In this document: piece after piece, positions 1-6,586 of the stretch | Position numbering within the stretch: the first letter of the stretch is position 1 | Layout of the letters: the number at the start of each line of letters is the position of its first letter | Source: DATEJJ01 sp039649115 | GTDB taxonomy: Bacteria; Actinomycetota; Actinomycetes; Mycobacteriales; Micromonosporaceae | DNA length: 9,035 nt | Direction: 5' to 3' | Assembly (NCBI GenBank): GCA_039649115.1 | Contig: JBBWZQ010000068.1 | Coordinates: 1-9,035 of the forward strand | Notes under the pieces: model-generated | Told to the model about the DNA's origin: nothing | Databases searched by the model: none | Seen by the model: only the letters and a program-made list of their open reading frames with translations | Made by a program: the position numbers and the translations under genes

Positions 1-214
1 CCACACCGTCCAGATTGGACGGTTCGTGCGTCATGTGGATGGTGGCGCCGAGGGCGCGCAGCCCGTGCAGCGCGGGCCAGTCGCGCAGCTCGCTGCCGGA
101 GACCGGGATGCCGCGGGTCAGCAGCAGCCGGGCCAGGCCGCTCATGCCCACGCCGCCCACACCGACAAGGTGCACCCGACCCAACTGCTCCGCGGTGAGC
201 GATTGCTCAGTCAT
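1..214 (-). CDS. murC: UDP-N-acetylmuramate--L-alanine ligase MurC (N-terminal part, cut by window edge)
   Basis: The first 71 residues of MurC are present; the rest lies beyond position 1. MurC is the cytoplasmic ATP-dependent ligase that joins L-alanine to UDP-MurNAc, the first stem-peptide residue. The fragment reads MTEQSLTAEQLGRVHLVGVG and continues into the glycine-rich nucleotide-binding turn GVGGVGMSG (residues 18-26), then a GSELRD segment (residues 40-45) typical of the MurC Rossmann domain. ATG at 214-212 is the only possible start: the frame upstream runs to a stop at 274-272 without ATG, GTG or TTG. A GAGG Shine-Dalgarno core lies at 225-222, 7 nt before the start. The ATG overlaps the TGA of the preceding micro-ORF (ATGA), which suggests coupled translation. 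Following murG is the usual position in actinobacterial dcw clusters. Identity is secure; completeness cannot be judged. Confidence 0.95.
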   Translation of the reverse strand, partial: MTEQSLTAEQLGRVHLVGVGGVGMSGLARLLLTRGIPVSGSELRDWPALHGLRALGATIHMTHEPSNLDGV

Positions 215-291
215 GCCGACACCTCGCTCGCACGGCTCGCGAGGCGCCGGCCTGACACTGCCAGCCGGACCTCACGCAAGCGCTCGGTCAT
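211..291 (-). CDS. Possible 26-aa micro-ORF bridging murG and murC
   Basis: An ATG at 291-289 overlaps the murG stop (ATGA), and the resulting frame runs 26 codons to a TGA at 213-211 that overlaps the murC ATG (again ATGA). The product begins MTERLREVRL and ends EVSA. It is Arg-rich and hydrophilic, with no membrane segment or recognisable domain. A weak GGTGG precedes the start by about 4 nt. I do not recognise it as a protein family. The exact 4-nt overlap at both ends suggests a translational bridge that carries ribosomes across the 73-nt murG-murC gap; the peptide itself may have no function. The alternative is chance, because stop codons are rare in this GC-rich DNA. No experimental support is visible. 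Confidence 0.35.
   Translation of the reverse strand: MTERLREVRLAVSGRRLASRASEVSA
222..225 (-). promoter_or_regulatory. Ribosome binding site of murC
   Basis: GAGG on the minus strand, in the context GCGAGGT, sits 7 nt before the murC ATG at 214. It lies inside the 26-codon micro-ORF, so ribosomes reading that ORF would pass over it. Together with the lack of any other start codon in the frame, it fixes the murC start. Confidence 0.6.
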
Positions 292-1400
292 GATCCCACC
301 ACTTCCAGCACGTACCGGCGCAGCGCCTCGTCGCCGTCGCGCCGGCCGTACCCGGCCGCGGCGGCACTCATCGCCGCGATCCGGGCGGGATCGCGCAGCA
401 AGGGGATCACCGTTCTCTCGATCCAGTCGGGGCTCAGATCCGCGTCGTCGACCAGGACGCCGCCGCCCGCCTCCACCACCGGCAGCGCGTTGCGGCGCTG
501 CTCGCCGTTTCCGTACGGCAGTGGAACATAGATCGCGGGCATCCCGACTGCCGCGGTCTCCGCGCAGGTCATCGCCCCGCCACGGCAAAGTGCCAGGTCA
601 GCGGCTGCATAACCGAGTTCCATCTCGGACAGGAATTTCATGGTCACGTAAGGCGCGGCCAGGTCCGGCGGTATCTCCACCGGCTCGTTGCGGGCGCCCA
701 TGATGTGCAGCACCTGGATGCCGGTCGCGGTCAGCGACTTCGCGGCGCCGGCCATCGCGAGGTTGATCGACCGGGCACCCTGCGACGCGCCGAACACGAA
801 CAGCGTCGGGCGCTGCGGGTCGAGGCCGAGCTGCGCCCGGGCCTTCGCGCGCAGCGCCGCCCGGTCCAGGTGGGCGATGGCCGGGCGCAGCGGTACCCCG
901 GTCACCCGGGCCGCGAACAGCGACGGTACCTGCCGGGTCTGGTGCGGGAAGCCGACCGCGACATGCCTGGTGAACCGCATCCCCATCCGGTTGGCCACGC
1001 CAGGGGGCACGTTCACCTCGTGGATGACGATCGGCGTGTGCCGGCGCCAGGCGGCCAGGTAGGCCGGTACGGCGACATATCCGCCGAAGCCGACCACCAC
1101 CTCGGCGGCCACCTCGTCGAGCACGTCGCGGGTGGCCCGGGCCGCCCGCCACATCCGGTCCGGCGTGCGCACCAGGTTCATGTTGACCGACCGGGGCAGT
1201 TGGTAGGCGGGGACCAGCCGCAGGTCGTACCCGCGCGGCGGGAGGATCTCGTTCTCCAGCCCGCGGGCCGTGCCGAGGCACGTGATCCGCAGGTCGGGGT
1301 CGTGCCGGCGCAGGCAGTCCGCGAACGCCAGCAGCGGGTACACATGCCCACCTGTACCGCCGCCTGCCAGGACGACCGACCGAAGCGCGCCCACCGCCAT
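288..1400 (-). CDS. murG: UDP-GlcNAc:undecaprenyl-PP-MurNAc-pentapeptide GlcNAc transferase MurG
   Basis: MurG transfers GlcNAc from UDP-GlcNAc to lipid I on the inner face of the membrane, giving lipid II. The protein is 370 aa from the ATG, a normal length for this GT-B family 28 enzyme. Visible motifs are GGGTGGH (residues 13-19), GFGGYV (104-109), HEVNVPPGVANR (127-138), the second glycine-rich loop VFGASQGA (202-209), the UDP-GlcNAc site CRGGAMTCAE with its conserved Glu (272-281), and PLPYGNGEQRRNA (294-306). The ftsW stop is 7 nt upstream of the ATG. The strong AGGAGG at 1408-1403 is only 2 nt from this ATG but 8 nt from a GTG at 1394-1392, so the real start may be that GTG (368 aa, MGALRSVVLAGGG). 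The 3' end overlaps the micro-ORF by ATGA. Identity is certain; only the start is open. Confidence 0.97.
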   Translation of the reverse strand: MAVGALRSVVLAGGGTGGHVYPLLAFADCLRRHDPDLRITCLGTARGLENEILPPRGYDLRLVPAYQLPRSVNMNLVRTPDRMWRAARATRDVLDEVAAEVVVGFGGYVAVPAYLAAWRRHTPIVIHEVNVPPGVANRMGMRFTRHVAVGFPHQTRQVPSLFAARVTGVPLRPAIAHLDRAALRAKARAQLGLDPQRPTLFVFGASQGARSINLAMAGAAKSLTATGIQVLHIMGARNEPVEIPPDLAAPYVTMKFLSEMELGYAAADLALCRGGAMTCAETAAVGMPAIYVPLPYGNGEQRRNALPVVEAGGGVLVDDADLSPDWIERTVIPLLRDPARIAAMSAAAAGYGRRDGDEALRRYVLEVVGS

Positions 1401-1402
1401 CT

Positions 1403-1408
1403 CCTCCT
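1403..1408 (-). promoter_or_regulatory. Strong Shine-Dalgarno of murG (AGGAGG)
   Basis: AGGAGG on the minus strand begins at the last base of the ftsW stop codon (TGAGGAGGAG). It is the best Shine-Dalgarno match I saw in the window. Spacing is 2 nt to the ATG at 1400 but 8 nt to the in-frame GTG at 1394, which favours the GTG as the murG start. Confidence 0.75.
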
Positions 1409-2817
1409 CATGACCGCCGCAGCGCCGCCCGCGACTTCCGCGTGCTGTCGAGCGTCACCGTAGGTCGGCTCCGCAAGCTGCGACGGCGCGGCAGCGGGGG
1501 CAATGGCGCCCAGAGTAGTCGCACCCAGCGGTCGGGCGGACGGGCGTGCAGGGCTCGGGCCGCGTCCGGCTCCGCACGGGCGAAGGAGGCGAGCAGCCCG
1601 ACGGCCGCCAACGTGACGACCAGCGCGCTGCCGCCGTCGGAGATGAACGGCAGGGGCAGTCCGGTGATGGGCAGCAGGCCGGTGACGCCGCCCACATTGA
1701 TCACGGCCTGCCCGACCAGCCAGGTGGTGATCCCGGCCGCCACCACGCGGCGGAACGGGTCGTCCACCCGCCGGGCGATGCGCAACCCGGTGTAGGTGAG
1801 CACCGCGAACAGGGCGAGCACCACGAAGCAGCCCACCACGCCCAGCTCCTCGGCGACGACCGCGAAGATGAAGTCGTTGTGCCCGTTGGGCAGGTACCCC
1901 CACTTCAACCGGCCCTGACCGAGGCCCACCCCGAACCAGCCGCCGTTGGCGATCGCGTACATGCCGTGCACCGCCTGGTAGCACTCCCGCTGCAGTTGCT
2001 GCTGGGTGCACGAGCCGGAGTCCAGGAACGAGGTCAGCCGCTCCACCCGGTAGTTCTTGCCGGGCATGATGATCAGCGACAGGATGCCGGTCGCCGCGAC
2101 CAGTCCCATCGTGGCGAACACCCGCATCCGCACGCCGGCCGCCCAGAGCAGGCCGAGGAACAGCAGGAGCAGGCAGACCATGGTGCCGAAGTCGTTCTCC
2201 CCGACCAGGACGAGCAGCAGCCCGGCCACCGGGAACAGCGGGATCGCCAGCTGCTTCCACCGGCCGATCGCGCGGCCCTTCGTGGCCAGCACCTGCGCAC
2301 CCCACAGTGCGAGCGCCAGCTTGGCCAGCTCGGAGGGCTGCAACTGCAGCGGCCCCAGGTAGAGCCAGAGCGCCTGGTCGGTGTCGGCGTGGATCGGGCC
2401 GGGCACCCGGTGCCCGTGCGCCGCGAGCATGCCCAGCAGGTCCAGGAGCACGAGCAGGACCACCGAGGCGATCAGCAGCGGCCGGCCCAGGGCGCGGTAG
2501 GTCCGGGCGGGCAGCCGCTGGAAGACCCAGAAGGCGAACAACCCGACCAGCGAGAAGACCGCCTGCCTGCTCACCGAGGCGAACGCGTTGCCGGCGTTGG
2601 CGTAGGACTGGACGCTGGTGGCCGAGAAGACCATCACCAGCCCGATCACCAGCAGCAGACCGGAGCTGGACAGCAACAGGTAGTAGGAGGCGAGCGGCCG
2701 GTCCAGCATCCCGCGCAGCGCGGCGAGCGGCCCGTGGCGGACGCCCGCGACAACGCGTTGGGCGTGCTCGCCTACGCCAGAACCCGGCTCCGGCTGCGCC
2801 CGCCCGACCTCCCCCAC
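1408..2817 (-). CDS. ftsW: Septal peptidoglycan glycosyltransferase FtsW (SEDS family)
   Basis: FtsW is the multi-pass SEDS glycosyltransferase that polymerises lipid II at the division septum with its partner class B PBP. The 469-aa product has a hydrophilic N-terminal tail (about residues 1-40), then membrane segments beginning at YYLLLSSSGLLLVIGLVMVF. Family motifs are QPSELAK (160-166), RLTSFLD (260-266), a GGWFGVGLGQG stretch (292-302), NGHNDFIFAVVAEELG (311-326), whose Asp315 matches the catalytic Asp of FtsW and RodA, and PLPFISDGGSAL (388-399). The last of these has Asp394 where Tyr or Phe is usual. Two cysteines (270, 279) lie in the large extracytoplasmic loop. The C-terminal tail after about residue 415 is basic and cytoplasmic. 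GTG at 2817 is the first start after an in-frame stop at 2850-2848; its Shine-Dalgarno is weak, and ATG at 2709 is an alternative. The gene follows murD by 40 nt. Confidence 0.96.
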   Translation of the reverse strand: MGEVGRAQPEPGSGVGEHAQRVVAGVRHGPLAALRGMLDRPLASYYLLLSSSGLLLVIGLVMVFSATSVQSYANAGNAFASVSRQAVFSLVGLFAFWVFQRLPARTYRALGRPLLIASVVLLVLLDLLGMLAAHGHRVPGPIHADTDQALWLYLGPLQLQPSELAKLALALWGAQVLATKGRAIGRWKQLAIPLFPVAGLLLVLVGENDFGTMVCLLLLFLGLLWAAGVRMRVFATMGLVAATGILSLIIMPGKNYRVERLTSFLDSGSCTQQQLQRECYQAVHGMYAIANGGWFGVGLGQGRLKWGYLPNGHNDFIFAVVAEELGVVGCFVVLALFAVLTYTGLRIARRVDDPFRRVVAAGITTWLVGQAVINVGGVTGLLPITGLPLPFISDGGSALVVTLAAVGLLASFARAEPDAARALHARPPDRWVRLLWAPLPPLPRRRSLRSRPTVTLDSTRKSRAALRRS

Positions 2818-2857
2818 CGACCCATCATCGCCCGCGCCGACAGCCGGTCACCGCACC

Positions 2858-4207
2858 TCAAACGGCGTGTCGTGCGGTGGCCGATATCGCGTCGCGGAAT
2901 GCGGCCGAGCGGTGCTCGAAGTTGATGAACCGCCCGTAGCTGGGGGCCGCCGGGGACAGCAGCACCACCCCGCCGGCCGGGGTCAGTTCCCGGGCCGCGC
3001 GGACCGCCGCGGCGAGGTCGCCGACGGTCGCGGTGTGCACCCGCGCGAGGCCGTCCAGCGCGGCCACGATGCGCGGCCCGCTGTCCGGGATCCCGATGAC
3101 GACACATCCATCGGTACGGGCGCCCAGAAAGTCCCGCAGCACGGTGTAGTCGAGCCCCCGGTCGGCACCGCCGAGGATCAGCGTCAGCGGCCGCCCCGCG
3201 AACGTCTCGACCGCGAGGATCGTGGCGTGTGGGCTGGTGGCCAGGGTGTCGTCGACGAAGGTCAGGCCGCTCGGGTCCTCGATCACGCCGAGCCGGTGCG
3301 GCAGCGGTTCGAACCTCGCCACGATGGCGGCCAGCTCCTCTCGCCGCGCCACGCAGTCCACCCCCAGCGCGGCGAGCACGCCGAGCGCCACGCACAGGTT
3401 GCCCGCGTTGTGCCGGCCCAGCAGGCGCAGTGTCTCCCGCGGGAACAGCGGGCGGTGCCGCCACTGGAACCCGGCCCCGGTGACGTGGAACGAGTCCGGC
3501 CCACCCGTGAAGGTGACCGGCAGGCCAGTCGCGGCCACCCGCTCGCGCAGCCGCGGGTCCAGCCCGTTGACCACCGCGTGCCTGGGCCGCTGCGCGAGGA
3601 TGTTCAGCTTGTCCTCGTAGTACTGCTCCTCCGAGCCGTGCCAGTCGAAGTGCTCCGGGAACAGCGCGGTCACCGCCGCCACCAGCAGGCTGTCGCGCAG
3701 GTCGGCGCACTGGTAGCTGGACATCTCCAGCACGTACCGGTCGGCCGCGGGCATGGCCAGCATCGGTACCCCGATGTTGCCGCCCAGCTCGACCCGCTCG
3801 CCGAGACCGGCCAGCAGGTGGTGTACCAGGCTGGAGGTGGTGCTCTTGCCCTTGCTCCCGGTCACCCCGATCGCCTGGTCGGCGTGCTCGGCCATCCACA
3901 GCTGGGTACCGCTGGTGACCGTGACTCCCGCCTCGACCAGCCGTGCCAGCCACGGATGGAACCGGCTGATCCCCGGCGACTTGACGACCACCTGCGCACC
4001 GGCGAGCGCGTCGAACGCGGCCTCGCCGAGGGCCAGCGGTACCGGCCCGGCGGCGGCGGTCCAGGCGCTCACGCTCCGGCCCGCGTTCTCGTCAACGGCG
4101 ACCACGGTGACCCCGGGCAGTGCCCGTACCGCGCCGGCGGCGGCCACCCCTTCGCGGCCGGTACCCCAGATCGCGACGGTGTGCCCGGCCAGGTCAGCCA
4201 AGCGCAT
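2858..4207 (-). CDS. murD: UDP-MurNAc-L-alanine--glutamate ligase, MurD2-like (probably L-Glu adding)
   Basis: This is a 449-aa Mur ligase that adds glutamate to UDP-MurNAc-L-Ala in the cytoplasm with ATP. The N-terminal domain has WGTGREG (residues 14-20). The central domain has the P-loop GVTGSKGKSTT (114-124), GGNIG (142-146), the EMSSYQ segment (161-166), YYEDKLN with the probable carbamylated Lys200, and HNAGN (266-270). The C-terminal domain has PHRLG (303-307), FVDDTLATSP (317-326) and SPAAPSYGRFINFEHR (418-433). Classical D-Glu-specific MurD has NDSKATN where this protein has DDTLATS, so the Lys of that motif is Leu322; the Ser and Phe of the C-terminal glutamate site appear kept (Ser423, Phe430). 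Placement directly after murL with a 14-nt overlap suggests the L-Glu-accepting MurD2 form. ATG at 4207 lies inside murL and has only a weak GGGGTG before it. The Mur ligase call is certain; the L-Glu preference is inferred. Confidence 0.95.
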   Translation of the reverse strand: MRLADLAGHTVAIWGTGREGVAAAGAVRALPGVTVVAVDENAGRSVSAWTAAAGPVPLALGEAAFDALAGAQVVVKSPGISRFHPWLARLVEAGVTVTSGTQLWMAEHADQAIGVTGSKGKSTTSSLVHHLLAGLGERVELGGNIGVPMLAMPAADRYVLEMSSYQCADLRDSLLVAAVTALFPEHFDWHGSEEQYYEDKLNILAQRPRHAVVNGLDPRLRERVAATGLPVTFTGGPDSFHVTGAGFQWRHRPLFPRETLRLLGRHNAGNLCVALGVLAALGVDCVARREELAAIVARFEPLPHRLGVIEDPSGLTFVDDTLATSPHATILAVETFAGRPLTLILGGADRGLDYTVLRDFLGARTDGCVVIGIPDSGPRIVAALDGLARVHTATVGDLAAAVRAARELTPAGGVVLLSPAAPSYGRFINFEHRSAAFRDAISATARHAV

Positions 4208-5480
4208 CCAGCACCCCGTGGAACGCGGGCGGCACCAGCCCCCGCCCGGCCGGCGTGAACGCCGCGCGCGCCTGCTCCTCGCTGGGCCACCCGCCCGGCG
4301 GCACGGCCGACGCGATCCCGGCGAGTACCGGCGCCGGGTCACCGCGCAGCAACTCCACGGCAACCAGCGACTCCTCCACCTCGCCCACGCACTCGAACGG
4401 CTTGTGCCCGTCCAGCCCGACCAGTTCCAGGTAGCCGGGCAGCTGCGCCGGGTCGGCGAGCATGTCCTTGCCGAAGATGTCCACCAGCCGGTCCCGCTCG
4501 ACGAACGGCGCCAGGGCCAGGAAGACGAACCGGCACTTGGGGCAGTCGCCGCACCAGCGGGCCGTCGCGCCACGCAGCAGGTACGCCCTGTTGCAACTGG
4601 TCATCGCGTGGTCGTACCGGGTGATCGGCGCGTACATCTTCGCGATGTGCAGCTCGGCGAAGGGGCGCAGCAGCGAGAAGTACCCGTCGCTCAGGCCGGC
4701 GTGCGCGGCGAGCGCGTCCCGCAGCCCCGCCTCGGCCGCCTCGCTCTTGGACCACTGGTGGTTGATCTCGTGCCCGTGCCAGACCGTGTTCGGCGAGGAC
4801 GCCGAGCGCTCGTTGGACATCACGACCGGCCCGAACCCGTGCAGGACGGCGGTGCCGACCGCGATCAGCGAGTTGATCGCGGTGACCGGGATGTGCCCGT
4901 TGTAGGCGCCTGCCTTGTTCAGCTCGAACAACTGCGGGTCGATGCGCCGCCGCGCGTAGCGGCTGGGCAGCCCGGACGCGTCGACCACGCCCTCGATGAT
5001 CCAGTTGGGGTTGACCGCGAAGAGGACGGGTTCTCCTCCCGCGCGGCGCACCGCCTCCACCGAGACGATCGAGTCCTTGCCCCCGCCGACACAGACCAGC
5101 GGCGCTCCCTCGGCCCGCACCGGGGCCGGCGCCGGCGCCTCGGGGAACCGCGGTTCGAGCGAGAGCACGTGCGGCAGATCGTTGCGGTACGCGAACTCGG
5201 CCAGCCCGTGTGTGTACAGGTCGCGGACGTACGCCCGCGCACCTGCCGCGAGAGCCACCGTGTCCGAACAGGCGAGCGGCGGCGCGGCCACCTTGTAGTA
5301 GCTGGTACCGGCGACGATGTGCAGCAACTCCAGCACGCGCCGGAAAGTGGCCCGCCGGTCCCCGGTCAGCGGTGCCGGCGGGAACTCCACGACCTCCTCG
5401 AAGGTCAGGTCATCCAGCGCGTAGCGGAACCGGGCGACCCCGCTGACCTCGTCGAACGAAAGGTCGGTGTACCGGAACAT
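4194..5480 (-). CDS. murL: UDP-MurNAc-L-Ala-L-Glu epimerase MurL
   Basis: The 428-aa product resembles MurL, an ATP-dependent enzyme known from Xanthomonas that inverts the terminal L-Glu of UDP-MurNAc-L-Ala-L-Glu to D-Glu and so replaces glutamate racemase. The N-terminal 120 residues (MFRYTDLSFDEVSGVARFRY onwards) are followed by a PP-loop-type ATP site GGGKDS (132-137), which fits activation of the glutamate carboxylate by adenylation. Other notable segments are SNERSAS (222-228), NHQWSKS (240-246) and a cysteine cluster C296, C310, C313, C316 (WCGDCPKC), which could bind metal. No signal peptide or membrane segment is seen, so it should be cytoplasmic. The ATG at 5480-5478 shares one base with the mraY stop (TGATG), and the 3' end overlaps murD by 14 nt, so mraY, murL and murD look translationally coupled. 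Automatic annotation could well label it hypothetical or a PP-loop/ExsB-like protein. Assignment rests on remembered family features plus the murD context. Confidence 0.85.
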   Translation of the reverse strand: MFRYTDLSFDEVSGVARFRYALDDLTFEEVVEFPPAPLTGDRRATFRRVLELLHIVAGTSYYKVAAPPLACSDTVALAAGARAYVRDLYTHGLAEFAYRNDLPHVLSLEPRFPEAPAPAPVRAEGAPLVCVGGGKDSIVSVEAVRRAGGEPVLFAVNPNWIIEGVVDASGLPSRYARRRIDPQLFELNKAGAYNGHIPVTAINSLIAVGTAVLHGFGPVVMSNERSASSPNTVWHGHEINHQWSKSEAAEAGLRDALAAHAGLSDGYFSLLRPFAELHIAKMYAPITRYDHAMTSCNRAYLLRGATARWCGDCPKCRFVFLALAPFVERDRLVDIFGKDMLADPAQLPGYLELVGLDGHKPFECVGEVEESLVAVELLRGDPAPVLAGIASAVPPGGWPSEEQARAAFTPAGRGLVPPAFHGVLDALG

Positions 5481-6586
5481 CAACTGATCACCCGGAGGAA
5501 GTCGCCGTAGAACAGGCCCAGGCCGACCACCACGCCGATGCCCGCGATGATCCAGAACCGGATCACGATGTTGACCTCGCTCCACCCGGCCAGCTCGAAG
5601 TGATGGTGCAGCGGCGACATGCGGAACACCCGTTTGCCGGTCGTGCGGAACGAGATGATCTGGATGATCAGCGAGAGCGCGATGATCACGAAGAGCAGGC
5701 CCAGGATCGGCAGCAGCAGCACGGTACGGGTGGCCATCGCCATCCCGGCGATCAGCCCGCCCAGCGCCATCGAACCGGTGTCGCCCATGAAGATCCGGGC
5801 CGGCGACGCGTTCCACCACAGGAAGCCCAGGCAGGCGCCGGCCGCGGCGCCCGCGATCAGGCCGATCTCCAGCGGGTCGCGCACCTGGTAACAGTAGTGC
5901 GACGTGTAGCTGGGCGCGCCGATGTCCGCGCACCAGTGCCGGTACTGCCAGAAGGCGATGAGCATGTACGAGCCGAGCACCATCGTCGACGCGCCGGTGG
6001 CCAGGCCGTCCAGGCCGTCGGTGAGGTTCACCGCGTTCGTCGTCATCATCACCACGACGACGAACAGGATCAAGGCACCGATCTTGCCGATGGTGAACCA
6101 GTCGATGTCCCGGACGAAGGACAGCTTGGTGCTCCCGACGGTCTGCCCGCCCTTGCCGGATGCGTACAGCGCGACCAGCCCGAAGATGCCGCCGACCACC
6201 AACTGCAGGATCAGCTTGCCGCGCTTGTTGAGCCCGAGGCTGTTGCGCTTGCGCACCTTCAGGAAATCGTCGACGAAGCCGATCGCACCGCAGAACACCA
6301 TCAGCCCGAGCAGCACGAACGCGGTGATGGTCATGCCCGGCGGGTGCGCCACCACGCGGTCGGGCAGGGTGCGCAGCACCAGGTGCCCGGCGAGATAGGC
6401 GAGGACGGTACCCAGGATGAAGACGACCCCGCCCATGGTCGGGGTGCCGCGCTTGCCGGAGTGCGAGACGTTGATGTCCCGGATGGGCTGCGCCGCCTTG
6501 AGCCGGGTGAAGCCCTTGATCGCGAACGGCGTGCCGAACAGCGACAGGACGAACGCCACGCACGCGGCGACGATCACCGCCCTCAT
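5480..6586 (-). CDS. mraY: Phospho-N-acetylmuramoyl-pentapeptide transferase MraY
   Basis: MraY is the polytopic membrane enzyme that moves phospho-MurNAc-pentapeptide from UDP onto undecaprenyl phosphate to form lipid I. The protein is 368 aa, the usual family length, and is mostly membrane segments. Signature motifs are present: GKRGTPTMGG (residues 44-53), FVDDFLK with the paired Asp106-107, NAVNLTDGLDGLA (184-196), IFMGDTGS (265-272) and the PLHHHFE loop (325-331). An extracytoplasmic stretch around 213-238 carries two cysteines (Cys219, Cys232). ATG at 6586 overlaps the murF stop by 4 nt (ATGA), and the stop overlaps the murL ATG by one base. This tight packing between murF and murL argues for one transcript. 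Identity is certain. Confidence 0.98.
   Translation of the reverse strand: MRAVIVAACVAFVLSLFGTPFAIKGFTRLKAAQPIRDINVSHSGKRGTPTMGGVVFILGTVLAYLAGHLVLRTLPDRVVAHPPGMTITAFVLLGLMVFCGAIGFVDDFLKVRKRNSLGLNKRGKLILQLVVGGIFGLVALYASGKGGQTVGSTKLSFVRDIDWFTIGKIGALILFVVVVMMTTNAVNLTDGLDGLATGASTMVLGSYMLIAFWQYRHWCADIGAPSYTSHYCYQVRDPLEIGLIAGAAAGACLGFLWWNASPARIFMGDTGSMALGGLIAGMAMATRTVLLLPILGLLFVIIALSLIIQIISFRTTGKRVFRMSPLHHHFELAGWSEVNIVIRFWIIAGIGVVVGLGLFYGDFLRVIS

Noticed and set aside
2772..2828. Short ATG-ATG frame (18 codons) overlapping the ftsW start
   Set aside because: No Shine-Dalgarno, Arg/Gly-rich, ends inside ftsW in another frame; no reason to think it is translated.
1546..2925. Long plus-strand open frame opposite ftsW, and others opposite murD, murL, mraY and murF
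   Set aside because: These are antisense shadows of GC-rich genes, rich in Arg, Gln, His and Pro, with no domains; the minus-strand genes explain the sequence.
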